Assembly (NCBI GenBank): GCA_024235715.1
Contig: JACKLW010000007.1
Location: forward strand, 62,001-126,000
Reading direction: 5' to 3'
DNA: 64,000 nt
From: Accumulibacter sp.
GTDB taxonomy: Bacteria; Pseudomonadota; Gammaproteobacteria; Burkholderiales; Rhodocyclaceae
Shown: one piece after another, positions 42,556 to 51,115 of the stretch
Position numbering within the stretch: the stretch's first letter is position 1
Layout: each line of letters begins with the position of its first letter
The notes under the pieces: generated by a model
What the model was told of the DNA's origin: nothing
Seen by the model: only the letters and a program-made list of their open reading frames with translations
The model's database searches: none
Made by a program: the position numbers and the translations under genes

Positions 42556-42739
42556 AGCCTCGGTGAGCCACTGCAGCCCAGGTGCGGCCTTTTGGAGGTC
42601 TGGGCCTATCCGCCTCCTTGGGGCGCCGGCGGGCCGGCGGTAAACCTGCTGCGGCTGACCAGCGGCGCGAAGATTGCAAGCCGGCTGCCAAGAAGCCGAC
42701 GCTCGCGGGAGCGATTGTGACGGCACCCGATCCTTCGGT

Positions 42740-43489
42740 CTACCAGGCGATCACCTCGGGGAGCAGGCGCTCGAACTCCTTTCTGACCACCGCGTAGCAC
42801 TCGCAGCAGCGCGCTTCAAGGCGCGCCCGGTCGAGTATCGTGATGCGCCCGCGCTGATAGGCGATCAGGCCGGCCCGCTGTAAATTGCCGGCGGCCTCGG
42901 TAACGCCTTCGCGGCGCACGCCGAGCATGTTGGCGATCAGTTCCTGCGTCATGACCAGCTCGTTCGAGGGCAGGCGGTCGATTGAGAGCAGCAGCCAGCG
43001 GCACAGCTGCTGGTCGAGCGAATGGTGGCGGTTGCATACCGCCGTCTGTGCCATCTGCGTCAGCAGCGCCTGGGTGTAGCGCAGCAACAGGCGCTGCATC
43101 GGGCCGGCGCGATAGAACTCATCCTTGAGCAATTGCCCCTTCAGGCGGTAGGCGTGGCCGGCGCTTTGCACAACCGCGCGGCTTGACGTCGTTTCGCCGC
43201 CCATGAACAGGGACACGCCGACGATCCCCTCGTTGCCGACGACGGCGATTTCAGCCGATGAGCCGTCCTCCATGACATAGAGCAGGGACACGATCGAGGT
43301 GGTGGGGAAATAGACGTGGCGCATCTGGACGCCAGACTCGTACAGCGCCGCGGCGAGCGGCATCGGGACCAGTTCCAGGTTGGGAACGAGGCGCGCGCAC
43401 TCATCCGCCGGCAGGGCGGCGAGCAGGTGGTTCTGGCGCGGGTCATGCGTGTCAGCCGGCCTGGCAGGCAATTGAGCGATCGACGGCAT
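42740..43489 (-). CDS. Crp/Fnr-family transcriptional regulator (copy 2)
   Basis: 249 residues from ATG 43489, preceded by GGGAGA at good spacing; ATG 43507 is in frame but has no site. It has the same architecture as copy 1: beta roll with RHVYFPTTSIVSLLYVMEDG and VVGNEGIVGVSLF, then winged helix with IANMLGVRREGVTEAA. No CRP-type cAMP pocket motif is obvious. The TGTACG-TCAG-CGTACA dyad at 43589 lies 100 bp upstream, suggesting autoregulation. I propose it, or copy 1, binds the repeated operator of this region (inference). Confidence 0.9.
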   Translation of the reverse strand: MPSIAQLPARPADTHDPRQNHLLAALPADECARLVPNLELVPMPLAAALYESGVQMRHVYFPTTSIVSLLYVMEDGSSAEIAVVGNEGIVGVSLFMGGETTSSRAVVQSAGHAYRLKGQLLKDEFYRAGPMQRLLLRYTQALLTQMAQTAVCNRHHSLDQQLCRWLLLSIDRLPSNELVMTQELIANMLGVRREGVTEAAGNLQRAGLIAYQRGRITILDRARLEARCCECYAVVRKEFERLLPEVIAW

Positions 43490-43588
43490 GGCGGTTCTCC
43501 CATTCATAAGTAGTGGTCGGGCGACCTCGTCGATGCGCTCGCATCGGCCATTCGTGGTGTATTGAGTATACGCGCCTCGTACCGGCGA

Positions 43589-43604
43589 TGTACGTCAGCG
43601 TACA
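43589..43604 (+). promoter_or_regulatory. dyad operator, perfect match
   Basis: TGTACG-TCAG-CGTACA is a perfect inverted repeat (12 of 12 fixed positions) followed by GACGAC. It lies between the second Crp/Fnr gene (minus, 100 bp) and the 96-residue gene at 43721 (plus, 117 bp). Confidence 0.7.
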
Positions 43605-43720
43605 GACGACAGCAGGCGTTCGGCGCAGGCTCTGCACGCTCATGGCAGGAAGCGGGATCGGTCTCACTCGCGGCAGCGGCGTTGCCTGTCTTCAATTGTC
43701 ATCCAGTCACCGGAACACGC

Positions 43721-44011
43721 ATGGACAACCATCAACTCACTATCGAAGTGGCTCAGGAGTTTCATCGGCGCATGGAGGCGATCATCGTTGCCGTCCAGGC
43801 AGGGATGTGGAAGAACGGTGTGCACGACCTGCTCGGCTACGCGACCGACTTCGCCGTCGGCGAGGCACGCGGACGGCAGACCCTGGTCCTGAAGAGCCGC
43901 AGCCGTTCGAGCTATTTGCGGCTTCAATGGGCTACCGTTCTCGGCGACGGGCCCGCTGATCGACAACTCGTCGACGACGCCGTTGCGAGCGCGATCAACG
44001 AACTGGCTTGA
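43721..44011 (+). CDS. hypothetical protein, 96 aa
   Basis: Starts at ATG 43721 (MDNHQLTIEVAQEFHRRM). Mixed alpha/beta composition with no signal peptide or transmembrane helix; charged C-terminal half. I do not recognise the family. Its codon use matches the region, and the perfect dyad operator 117 bp upstream supports it being a real regulated gene. Upstream in-frame codons to 43562 are poor. Confidence 0.55.
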   Translation: MDNHQLTIEVAQEFHRRMEAIIVAVQAGMWKNGVHDLLGYATDFAVGEARGRQTLVLKSRSRSSYLRLQWATVLGDGPADRQLVDDAVASAINELA

Positions 44012-44301
44012 CCGCTTGCGGCCGCCGCACCTGCGCGGCAGCGCCGTGCCCAGGAGCGCCCGGAGAACGTGCTGAAGCCGGTGGCTGACGGGTGGCAGCG
44101 AGCGATCGCCCAGAGTACAGTCCAGGCCGCCGCCTCGATCTCGGGGTGGCAGGTAGCCGGGTCGCCACCCGATGTCGTGTCTTTCCGCACAGCTCGGGCA
44201 AGAGGAACGCGCAGCCTCGGCGCGGCATTCCTCCTGCATTGGCGCAATGCCCGCGATTCGCGCCGTTTGGCACGCGCGGGCACCCTGTCTGGCTGCGCCT
44301 G

Positions 44302-44317
44302 TGTGCGCTGGCGAACA
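44302..44317 (+). promoter_or_regulatory. dyad operator upstream of osmB-like lipoprotein gene
   Basis: TGTGCG-CTGG-CGAACA (12 of 12) followed by GAG, 195 bp before ATG 44512. The rest of the spacer 44012-44511 holds nothing I can support. Confidence 0.65.
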
Positions 44318-44511
44318 GAGCGCCAAAGCGCTCGTGCGTAAGCTCGTGTTTTCCGGGCCGGCAAATCCTCGGCGTTTGTGCCTTGGCGATGCGTGACGAT
44401 TGATAGCAGCGCCCTGGCGAACCGAACTGTTTGCCCGGCAAGTCGCCAGCCGTCGTGAAGTATGCGCTGCTTCACGGAGACACCATGTTCAACCAGGCAA
44501 GGAGCAAGCTC

Positions 44512-44730
44512 ATGAAGACGATTCGCAGAGTTGCGTTCAGTTCACTCGCCGTAGCCGTGCTTTTCGGCCCTGGCGGTTGTGCGGAGATGTCGGCGCAGGA
44601 CAAGAGCACCAGCATTGACGCTGGCGCCGACGCTATCGGCGTAGCCAATCTTCCCGACGGCAGCAGCGTCGGAACTGTTGGCGGCGCACCTGTTGGCGGG
44701 GTGATCGGCCACGACGTAGGCAAGAAGTGA
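44512..44730 (+). CDS. OsmB-like small lipoprotein
   Basis: 72 residues from ATG 44512 (AAGGAG 6 nt upstream). A signal peptide ends in the lipobox GPGGC, giving a lipid-modified Cys near residue 22. The C terminus DGSSVGTVGGAPVGGVIGH matches the end of OsmB-type lipoproteins. The first glycine zipper, normally AIGAGAGA, is degraded here to SIDAGADAIG. Probably an envelope osmotic-stress protein. A second, IS-interrupted paralogue is at 58309. Confidence 0.75.
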   Translation: MKTIRRVAFSSLAVAVLFGPGGCAEMSAQDKSTSIDAGADAIGVANLPDGSSVGTVGGAPVGGVIGHDVGKK

Positions 44731-44869
44731 TGCGCAGCGCGATGCGGCTCGCTTCTCCGGCTGGACTCTCGCGCCCGCTCGTTACCCTGATCCCGCAGTC
44801 GACGCGACGCACATGGTCGCTCCCGTTGCGGGCCAATCGATTTACCAGAATCACCAGGAGGTATCAGAG

Positions 44870-45064
44870 ATGAAACACGGCGGATCAATTGGCACAGCCT
44901 TGCTCATGAGCGCGCTGCTCATCGCACTGCCCGGCTGCCAGAAGCAGGAAGGCCCGGCCGAACAAGCCGGAAAGGAAATGGACAAGGCGGTAGAGAAGGC
45001 TGGACAGCAGATCGAGAAGGCCGGTGGCGCCATTCAGGACGCTGCCAAGGGCGACAAGCAATAG
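44870..45064 (+). CDS. small lipoprotein with helical repeat
   Basis: 64 residues from ATG 44870 with GGAGG. Signal peptide and lipobox ALPGC, then a charged amphipathic helix with repeated GKEMDKAVEKAGQQIEKAGG units. It resembles the N-terminal half of the BON lipoprotein at 60156-60584, which has the same GPAEQAGK/GPAESAGK segment after the Cys. Function unknown; likely periplasmic stress. Confidence 0.7.
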   Translation: MKHGGSIGTALLMSALLIALPGCQKQEGPAEQAGKEMDKAVEKAGQQIEKAGGAIQDAAKGDKQ

Positions 45065-45282
45065 GATGGTGGCAAATGCCTGGCAAATGCGCGCGACGTG
45101 TCGTCGCGCGCGACCGAACGTGGCGTGTTCTCGCCGCGAGCCGCGTTGGCTCGGCGAGATCAGATAAAGCTCATCGTTCCTGAATCGTCTGCATGGCTCC
45201 GATTGCGCATCACCTCCCTCGTGAACTGCCGATCACACATCCGGCGCCCCGGCCATCCCCTGCTGAGGTGAAAACTGCGCCA

Positions 45283-45298
45283 TGTTCGCTGGCGTAAA
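45283..45298 (+). promoter_or_regulatory. dyad operator upstream of the collagen-like gene
   Basis: TGTTCG-CTGG-CGTAAA (11 of 12) followed by GAG, 220 bp upstream of ATG 45519. The rest of 45065-45518 contains no gene I can support. Confidence 0.55.
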
Positions 45299-45518
45299 GA
45301 GCCGGCTGCAAGGCACGCGTAGTCTCCTTGAAAACGGCGAGGCGCAGAATTGGCGTACTCCTGGCGGCGGCATTTGCAAGTCGGCTGCTGATCCGCTGCC
45401 GTAGCGGCGATGGCCTGATCTGCCGACGCTGATTGATTCCATCGGGAAGTGATCAATAAAGGGGGATTGCTCGTCGTGAGGTGGGTAGTGGTCGCACGCC
45501 CAACCCAAGGAATTACCA

Positions 45519-45807
45519 TGAGATATTCGAAGCTGACGGCCGCAACCCGTATGACGCTCGCTTCACCGTTCCAGCGGGCTCGCCCGGACCGCAAGGCGCT
45601 AAGGGTGTCATGCGAGGTATGGGGGCAACGGGCGGTACCGGTGCAACGGGAGGCACGGGCGCGACGAGGTACACCGGCGCAACTGGTGATACGGGAGCAA
45701 CCGGCAGCACCGGTGCGAGGGGCAGCACCGGCGCGAAAGGTCGTACAACGGGCGACACCCCGTGGTCGTCGTTCCGGGTCGCTGAGGACGCCCGAGGCGA
45801 GTCATGA
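45519..45807 (+). pseudogene. collagen-like repeat protein, frameshifted near its start
   Basis: ATG 45519 has an AAGGAA site and begins [16 protein letters not shown], which looks like a signal peptide, but this frame soon leaves the coding signal. The adjacent frame reads [10 protein letters not shown] and then Gly-x-y collagen triplets ([31 protein letters not shown]) to the stop at 45807. One extra T near 45554 would join them into [16 protein letters not shown]. So this is a short exported collagen-like protein gene with a one-base loss, or a sequencing indel. Confidence 0.6.
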
Positions 45808-45888
45808 ACGGGAGTTCGCGGCTCGCCCCGCCAGCGGACGCGGAGACGGATCTGCAATGAAGGCATCCAGCCCGTTGAAGCCCGGGCC

Positions 45889-48108
45889 ATGAACGATTTT
45901 CCGACCAGCGAGCTTCTCGTCAATGACGATCCAGCCGATGCTCGACTGGCCCATGCCGCGCTGCGTCGCAGCGAGGCTCGCTTCCGCGCCATGAGCGATG
46001 CCTCTCCTCTGGGCGTTTTCGTCTCCGACGCGCAGGGTCGTTGCGACTACAGCAATGTCGCGTATCAGAAGATATCGGGGCGCTGTTTCGAGCAGACGCT
46101 GGGCACGACGTGGAGCATGGCCATACACCCCGAAGATCGCCAGCGCGTTCTTGCCGCATGGCACGCCGCCGCGCGCGCTCAGGAGCCCTTCCACTCGGAG
46201 GTCCGCTTCCTGCGTGAAGACGGGAGCGTCGTCTGGACGCGCCTGAACGCGGCCCCCCTGGGGGACGGCGGGACGGCGCAGGCTCACGTGTGGACGGTTG
46301 AAGACATCAGCGTGCGCAAGTCGCTGGAGTTCGTGCTGTGCGCGGCGGAAGAGGCCTTGTTCGAGGAGAAGGAGCGGGCCCAGGTGACCCTCAACTCCAT
46401 TGGTGACGCGGTGCTGACCACTGACCTTCTCGGAAACGTGAGCTATCTGAATCTGGTCGCCGAGGCGATGACCGGGTGGTCTCGCGAGGATGCCCTGGGC
46501 CGGCCGCTTTCCGAGGTGTTCGCGATCATCGACGGCACGACACGCCAGGCCGCTGCGAATCCGGCTCAACGCGCCATCGAGGAGGACAGGAGTGTGGGGC
46601 TGATCGCCGATTGTTTACTGGTGCGCCGCGATGGAGTCGAGTCCGCCATCGAGGATTCCGCCGCGCCGATCCACAACCGCTACGGTCAGGTTACCGGCGC
46701 CGTGATCGTCTTCCACGACGTCAGCCAATCGCGAGCCATGACGCTCAAGATGGCCCATCTGGCCCAACACGACGTTCTCACCGGCTTGCCCAATCGCTTG
46801 CTGATGACGGAACGGCTTTCGCTGGCCATCGGTCTGGCCCAAAGGCACGGCAAGCAGGTCGCGCTGCTGTTCCTGGACATGGATCGTTTCAAACACATCA
46901 ACGATTCGCTGGGGCACGTCGTTGGCGACGAATTGCTGCAGTCGGTTGCAGGCCGCCTGGTAGCGTGTGTGCGCGCCACCGACACGGTATGTCGCCACGG
47001 CGGTGACGAGTTCGTGATCCTTCTGGCGGACATCGATAAGCCGCAGGATGCGGCCCATGTTGCGGAGAAGCTGCACGTGGCGTCCGCCGTGCCGCACCTC
47101 GTCGGCGGGCACGAACTCCACGTGACCTTGAGCATCGGCATCAGCGTCTATCCGGATGACGGTAGCGACGCGAATACCGTGATGGGCAACGCCGACACCG
47201 CGATGTATCACGCCAAGGCGGGTGGGCGAAACACCTACCGTTTCTTCACGGCCGACATGAACGCCCGGGCGGCGCGCCGGCTGTTGGTGGAAGGCAGCCT
47301 GCGCCGCGCCCTGAAGCAGGACGAGTTCGTGCTCCATTACCAGCCACAGATAGATCTCGTTTCAGGCGCCATGACCGGTGCCGAGGCGCTTATCCGCTGG
47401 TGGGATCCCGATCTTGGACTGGTCTACCCGGGGGACTTCATAAGCATTGCGGAAGAGTGTGGCCTCATCGTGCCGATTGGCCGCTGGGTGCTGCGCGAGG
47501 CCTGCAGGCAGGTCCAGGCCTGGCGCGATGCGGGCCTCCAGGCGGTGCCGGTGGCGGTCAACATTGCCGCGGTCGAGTTCAGACAAAGGGATTTTGTTGA
47601 AGGCATTGCCACGATCCTGCAGGAGACCGGTTTGGCTTCCCGTTATCTCGAACTGGAACTGACGGAAAGCGTTCTCATGCACAACGCCGAGTCCTCGGGA
47701 TCGGTACTTGAAGCGCTCGAGGCGATGGGCGTGAGCCTGGCCGTCGACGACTTCGGTACCGGCTATTCCAGTCTCAGCTATCTGAAGCGCTTCCCGATTG
47801 GAACCCTGAAGATCGACAAATCCTTCGTGCGCGACATCGCCACCGATGCCAATGACGCCACCATCGTGAGCGCCGTGATCGGGATGGGGAGAAACCTCAA
47901 GCAGCGGGTCATTGCCGAGGGCGTGGAAACCCGCGAGCAGCTCGCCTTCCTTCAGACGCAGCGATGCGGCGAGGGGCAAGGCTTTGAGTTGAGTTACCCC
48001 CTGTCCGCCGACGACTTCACGCGCCTGCTGGCCGGCGGGGACGACTTGCAGCCATGGTGTCGGCCGGCTGGGTGGGATCAGGGCCCGGTGTCGCCCTGCG
48101 CCTGCTGA
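45889..48108 (+). CDS. PAS-PAS-GGDEF-EAL cyclic-di-GMP signalling protein
   Basis: 739 residues, no transmembrane helix, so cytoplasmic. Two PAS domains (about 25-145 and 165-285) sense an unknown signal. The GGDEF domain has an intact HGGDEF at ~369-374, so cyclase activity is plausible. The EAL domain has GAEALIRW at ~496-503, and DDFGTGYSSLSYLKRFP and IDKSFV are intact, so phosphodiesterase activity is plausible. The balance is unknown. Start ATG 45889 has no strong ribosome-binding site. Confidence 0.92.
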   Translation: MNDFPTSELLVNDDPADARLAHAALRRSEARFRAMSDASPLGVFVSDAQGRCDYSNVAYQKISGRCFEQTLGTTWSMAIHPEDRQRVLAAWHAAARAQEPFHSEVRFLREDGSVVWTRLNAAPLGDGGTAQAHVWTVEDISVRKSLEFVLCAAEEALFEEKERAQVTLNSIGDAVLTTDLLGNVSYLNLVAEAMTGWSREDALGRPLSEVFAIIDGTTRQAAANPAQRAIEEDRSVGLIADCLLVRRDGVESAIEDSAAPIHNRYGQVTGAVIVFHDVSQSRAMTLKMAHLAQHDVLTGLPNRLLMTERLSLAIGLAQRHGKQVALLFLDMDRFKHINDSLGHVVGDELLQSVAGRLVACVRATDTVCRHGGDEFVILLADIDKPQDAAHVAEKLHVASAVPHLVGGHELHVTLSIGISVYPDDGSDANTVMGNADTAMYHAKAGGRNTYRFFTADMNARAARRLLVEGSLRRALKQDEFVLHYQPQIDLVSGAMTGAEALIRWWDPDLGLVYPGDFISIAEECGLIVPIGRWVLREACRQVQAWRDAGLQAVPVAVNIAAVEFRQRDFVEGIATILQETGLASRYLELELTESVLMHNAESSGSVLEALEAMGVSLAVDDFGTGYSSLSYLKRFPIGTLKIDKSFVRDIATDANDATIVSAVIGMGRNLKQRVIAEGVETREQLAFLQTQRCGEGQGFELSYPLSADDFTRLLAGGDDLQPWCRPAGWDQGPVSPCAC

Positions 48109-48123
48109 CGACACCGGGCCCTG
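48079..48123 (+). terminator. strong 15-bp hairpin overlapping the stop codon of the GGDEF-EAL gene
   Basis: CAGGGCCCGGTGTCG (48079-48093) and its exact reverse complement (48109-48123) flank a 15-nt loop that contains the TGA stop. There is no U-tract, so it may be a 3'-end stabiliser or factor-assisted terminator. The 5' arm encodes the last residues of the protein. Confidence 0.6.
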
Positions 48124-48189
48124 AACCAGCGTCCGCGTCCCGATGACGGGCGCGGATTGTGCAAGCTCCAGCGAACTCCTCGACCTTTT

Positions 48190-48264
48190 CTAGCGAAGCC
48201 CGAAGAACGACAGGACGAAGAGAACGATGACGACTAGACCGACGAGATAAATGATGCTGTTCAT
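48190..48264 (-). CDS. 24-residue single-helix membrane protein
   Basis: ATG 48264 follows an excellent GGAGGAAA site. The product begins MNSIIYLVGLVVIVL and ends SFFGLR, a single hydrophobic helix with a C-terminal Arg. Very similar tiny proteins are widespread in proteobacteria near stress genes, by my recognition. Function unknown. The dyad operator at 48362 lies ~100 bp upstream. Confidence 0.7.
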   Translation of the reverse strand: MNSIIYLVGLVVIVLFVLSFFGLR

Positions 48265-48361
48265 GGGGTTTCCTCCGGAAGGGGTCAACAGGACCGAATC
48301 GCGCGAATGCGGCGACTCAAAGTCACCGTTCCCCACGCTACTCGTATTGGTCCAGACACTC

Positions 48362-48377
48362 TGTACGTTGCCGCACA
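48362..48377 (-). promoter_or_regulatory. dyad operator for the 24-residue gene
   Basis: On the minus strand it reads TGTGCG-GCAA-CGTACA (12 of 12) followed by GAG, pointing at the small minus-strand gene at 48264. Confidence 0.65.
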
Positions 48378-48528
48378 AATGGACACCTCATGTGCGCCAC
48401 AATGTCCATCTTCCGCGCTCGGCCACCTGTCGTGCCCCGCAGGGCGCCGTTGGGGCTCGCGACCAGCAAACGCATGCTCCCAGCCTACCGACCGGTAGCG
48501 TCGGGGGGGCGCTACCCTGGCCGTCTTG

Positions 48529-48544
48529 CGTGTGCTACCGAACA
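48529..48544 (+). promoter_or_regulatory. dyad operator for the 48677 gene
   Basis: CGTGTG-CTAC-CGAACA (10 of 12; the left half is shifted) followed by GACGAC, 133 bp upstream of ATG 48677. Together with the site at 48362 it makes a divergent pair in one 412-bp spacer. Confidence 0.5.
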
Positions 48545-48676
48545 GACGACAGGGCCTTCTCTGTCGCAACATGGCACGCGATCGGATTTTTGCCAGGCAG
48601 GCTGCAGGTGCGACGCTGCGCAACAATCCTTCTGGCGTGCCTAACAGGGTCTCGGCCCATCAATCGGAGTTTCGAC

Positions 48677-49099
48677 ATGAACAACAAATTTCTAGTCCAG
48701 GGCCTGCTGATCACTGCGATGACCTTTGGGTCGTTTGTGACCTATGCCGGAGCTGATGACGGACCCATCGTCCACCAGACGGGTGGTTTGCCCTATGTGT
48801 CGGGCGGGGTGGGCGAGGAGTCGCTGCAGCGGCTCAGAGACCAAGCCAGCGAGTTCAACCTGAAGCTGGTATTCGCCATGAACTCGGGAGCATTCCTGAG
48901 CAACGTGCGGGTTAGCATCGCTGACGCAAAGGGCAAGACGCTCCTCGAGGCTGTCTCCGATGGACCGTGGTTCCTGGCGAAATTGCCGGTGGGCAAGTAT
49001 CGGGTGGTCGCAACTTATGCAGGCAAAGCGATCGAGCGGTCCATCGCCGTCGACCGCTCAGCGCTCAGAACGGCCGATTTCCGTTGGGAGCATGAGTAA
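48677..49099 (+). CDS. exported protein with carboxypeptidase-regulatory-like (beta-sandwich) region
   Basis: 140 residues from ATG 48677 (GGAG upstream). Signal peptide of ~25 residues ending TYAGA. The mature part has the pattern FLSNVRVSIADAKGKTLLEA, GPWFLAKLPVGKYRVVATYAGK, which is the strand arrangement of carboxypeptidase regulatory-like domains. Probably a periplasmic protein of unknown partner. Long upstream open codons (to 48251) are not coding. Confidence 0.7.
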   Translation: MNNKFLVQGLLITAMTFGSFVTYAGADDGPIVHQTGGLPYVSGGVGEESLQRLRDQASEFNLKLVFAMNSGAFLSNVRVSIADAKGKTLLEAVSDGPWFLAKLPVGKYRVVATYAGKAIERSIAVDRSALRTADFRWEHE

Positions 49100-49430
49100 T
49101 GGCATCGGCACGGTCGCTGCCAGGCAGCTTGCTTGCTGCGCAGAACCGCCTAAGGACGGGGATCAGGCTTCATGATCTACTCACCCGGCTCGCCGTCCAG
49201 GCACAGGTGAAGCGCTGGCTCGCGCCGCGCCGGGTCATGCACCCGGACTTGCCCTCGCGACTGGCGTTGGGAAGTGATCCGTCCCCCGGTGAAGTGCGCC
49301 GGGCGGCACCGTGATTCCCCGGCTGTCGCGCGGTACGGGGTCGCGGCAGCGAACAAGCGGCCGCGACGCAGGACGCAGGACGCCTGATCGGCCATTCGGC
49401 CGTTCGGATCACGAACACAAGGACCTCTAC

Positions 49431-49643
49431 ATGAACTGGAACATCGTCGAAGGCAACTGGAAGCACTTCAAGGGGAAGGTAAAAGGGCAGTGGCGCAGCC
49501 TCACCGAAAGGAACCTCGACGTGATTGCCGGCAAGCGCGTCGAACTCGCGGCCAGGATTCAGAAGACCTACGGCACCACCGAGGAAGAGGCCGAGGCGCA
49601 GATCAAGCGCTTCGAGGAGCGCAACAAGGATTACCGACCGTAG
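49431..49643 (+). CDS. CsbD-family stress protein (copy 1)
   Basis: 70 residues. MNWNIVEGNWKHFKGKVKGQW is the CsbD start, followed by a second helix with DVIAGKR and EEEAEAQIKRFEERNKDY. CsbD proteins are small, soluble and induced by general stress; their biochemical role is unknown. It is about 60% like the copy at 62984 by eye. A weak dyad match (9 of 12) lies at 49340-49355. 49100-49430 otherwise holds nothing supported. Confidence 0.88.
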   Translation: MNWNIVEGNWKHFKGKVKGQWRSLTERNLDVIAGKRVELAARIQKTYGTTEEEAEAQIKRFEERNKDYRP

Positions 49644-49848
49644 AAAGCCCGAGCGCCGTTCAGCACCGTGCGCAGCTCCGCGCTGTGCACTACGTCAGGT
49701 TTGCCGAGGCAGGTACTTTCTCTACAGGACCCAGATCATGGCCAGCTCTCGACGCTTCACTGACTTCATTCCGTCACCTCCGCCAATTGCCGGCGCGGTG
49801 CAATCTGCCAAATCGTTTCACGCTTTTCAACCACAAGGAACCATTGCC

Positions 49849-50133
49849 ATGTCAAAAAGAGACGACTACATCGAGAAGATGAAACTTCAACTCGATGAAG
49901 CGAATGCAAAGATGAACGAGCTGGAAGCCAAGGCAAGAGAAGCCAAGGCCGATGCGCGCGAGAAGTACGCGCAGGAAATGGGCAAGCTGCGCCAGCAGTC
50001 CCAAATGGCACTCAGCAAGCTCGAAGAACTGAGAGTCTCTGGCGAGGACTCCTGGGATTCGATGGTTGCGGAAATGGAAAAGATTCGCGACGCCTTCGTT
50101 CATTCCTTCAAGTACTTCAAGTCGCAGCTCTAG
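49849..50133 (+). CDS. coiled-coil protein, hypothetical (MSKRDDYIEKMK family)
   Basis: 94 residues from ATG 49849 (AAGGAA upstream), almost wholly charged helix with coiled-coil heptads from residue 5 to 65, ending VHSFKYFKSQL. Similar proteins are common in PHA-producing betaproteobacteria next to stress genes. An in-frame ATG at 49738 (MASSRRFTDF) could add 37 residues. It converges on the next gene with a 17-bp overlap. Confidence 0.75.
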   Translation: MSKRDDYIEKMKLQLDEANAKMNELEAKAREAKADAREKYAQEMGKLRQQSQMALSKLEELRVSGEDSWDSMVAEMEKIRDAFVHSFKYFKSQL

Positions 50134-50467
50134 GCCGAACCCCAGGATCGACGAGCGAAAAACCGTCTCGAAGCGTGCGCGCGCGGGCACTTTGTCGCGC
50201 GCCATCTTCGGCAGTTGTCCGGAGTGGTCGTCCAGGTCCGGCGCCTGCGCGCGCGCCCGGCGCGATTGCCGGCGCGGGGCGCGCACGACGCGCCAGGGAT
50301 GCGCGCAGATGATCAACGGCCATCTTCCAGTAGGCAGACGATTCGGGCGTGGCGCACTCGTCAATGGCATGGCGCAGGGCCGCCATCCAGAGGACCTCGG
50401 CCTTGTCGCCACGAACCCCGGCTTTTCTGGCGAGCCATGGCAGGATCTTTGGGTAGTTCTGTCTCAT
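50117..50467 (-). CDS. hypothetical protein, 116 aa
   Basis: Begins MRQNYPKILPWLARKAGV, with a compact helical N-terminal ~60 residues including ALRHAIDECATPESSAYWKMAVDHL. The last ~50 residues are Arg/Ala/Pro-rich low complexity and may result from a frameshift after residue ~60. GAGAA precedes the start. I recognise it only as a conserved betaproteobacterial protein of unknown role. Confidence 0.6.
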   Translation of the reverse strand: MRQNYPKILPWLARKAGVRGDKAEVLWMAALRHAIDECATPESSAYWKMAVDHLRASLARRARPAPAIAPGARAGAGPGRPLRTTAEDGARQSARARTLRDGFSLVDPGVRPRAAT

Positions 50468-50571
50468 TTCATTCTCTTCGGTTCGCCGTCATCAAGCGTG
50501 GTCAAGCGCTTTTCGTCCGGCTGTGTTGTGAACTCCCGGAAGCAGGCGCTCCAGGAACGGCATTGACCAAG

Positions 50572-50593
50572 AAAAAGCCCCGGCTTGCGGGGC
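50572..50593 (-). terminator. rho-independent terminator of the phasin gene
   Basis: On the minus strand GCCCCG (50593-50588) and CGGGGC (50582-50577) form a 6-bp stem with a 5-nt loop, followed by TTTTT (50576-50572). It lies ~35 bp after the phasin stop. Confidence 0.75.
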
Positions 50594-50626
50594 TCTTCTT
50601 CACAATCAAGCCGACGCTTTCCTTGG

Positions 50627-51115
50627 TCACACGCTCTTCTTCGACATAGAGGCCATCGAGTTGGCGATTCTGGCCGTTACGTCACCAGCCACTTTGGTGT
50701 TGGCATCCGTCATGTCGGTAATCTGCTTCGCAAAGCCCTTGAACTGTTCGAAGCCCTTGAGCCACCCCGCGCTGGGGGTTGAACCCTCGCCATGCGGAGA
50801 GAAGTAGGATGCCATGAGATTACTGACCTCTTTCTGCGTTTCGGCGGCGATGTCCTGCACCCCCTTGAGGTAGGCGGCGGCGTTGTTGGTCGCCGTTCCA
50901 GCCGCGCTCGCCGGCGGATTCTGCTGCTGCTTCGCGTCTTTGGTCTGGCTCAAGGAGCCGACGGCGGCGGTGCCGCCTTCCAAGGCAGCGCGCGTCGCAT
51001 TGAGGTTCAGGGTGGCCAAACGTTCAACGTTGGAAAACGCCAGTTTCGATAACGTCATGAAGGCTTTGGCGTTGATCTCGGCGGCGCCGATCAGGTCCGG
51101 GCTGGCAGAAGGCAT
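50627..51115 (-). CDS. phaP: phasin-family protein (PHA granule-associated)
   Basis: 162 residues with a TAGGAG site. INAKAFMTLSKLAFSNVERLATLNLNATRA is the phasin-2 N-terminal helix, and AAAYLKGVQDIAAETQKEVSNLM is the second helix; the middle is Gln/Ala-rich. Phasins coat polyhydroxyalkanoate granules and control their number and size. This supports a PHA-storing host. The spacer 51116-51446 upstream contains only a weak dyad match at 51430-51445 (8 of 12). Confidence 0.85.
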   Translation of the reverse strand: MPSASPDLIGAAEINAKAFMTLSKLAFSNVERLATLNLNATRAALEGGTAAVGSLSQTKDAKQQQNPPASAAGTATNNAAAYLKGVQDIAAETQKEVSNLMASYFSPHGEGSTPSAGWLKGFEQFKGFAKQITDMTDANTKVAGDVTARIANSMASMSKKSV

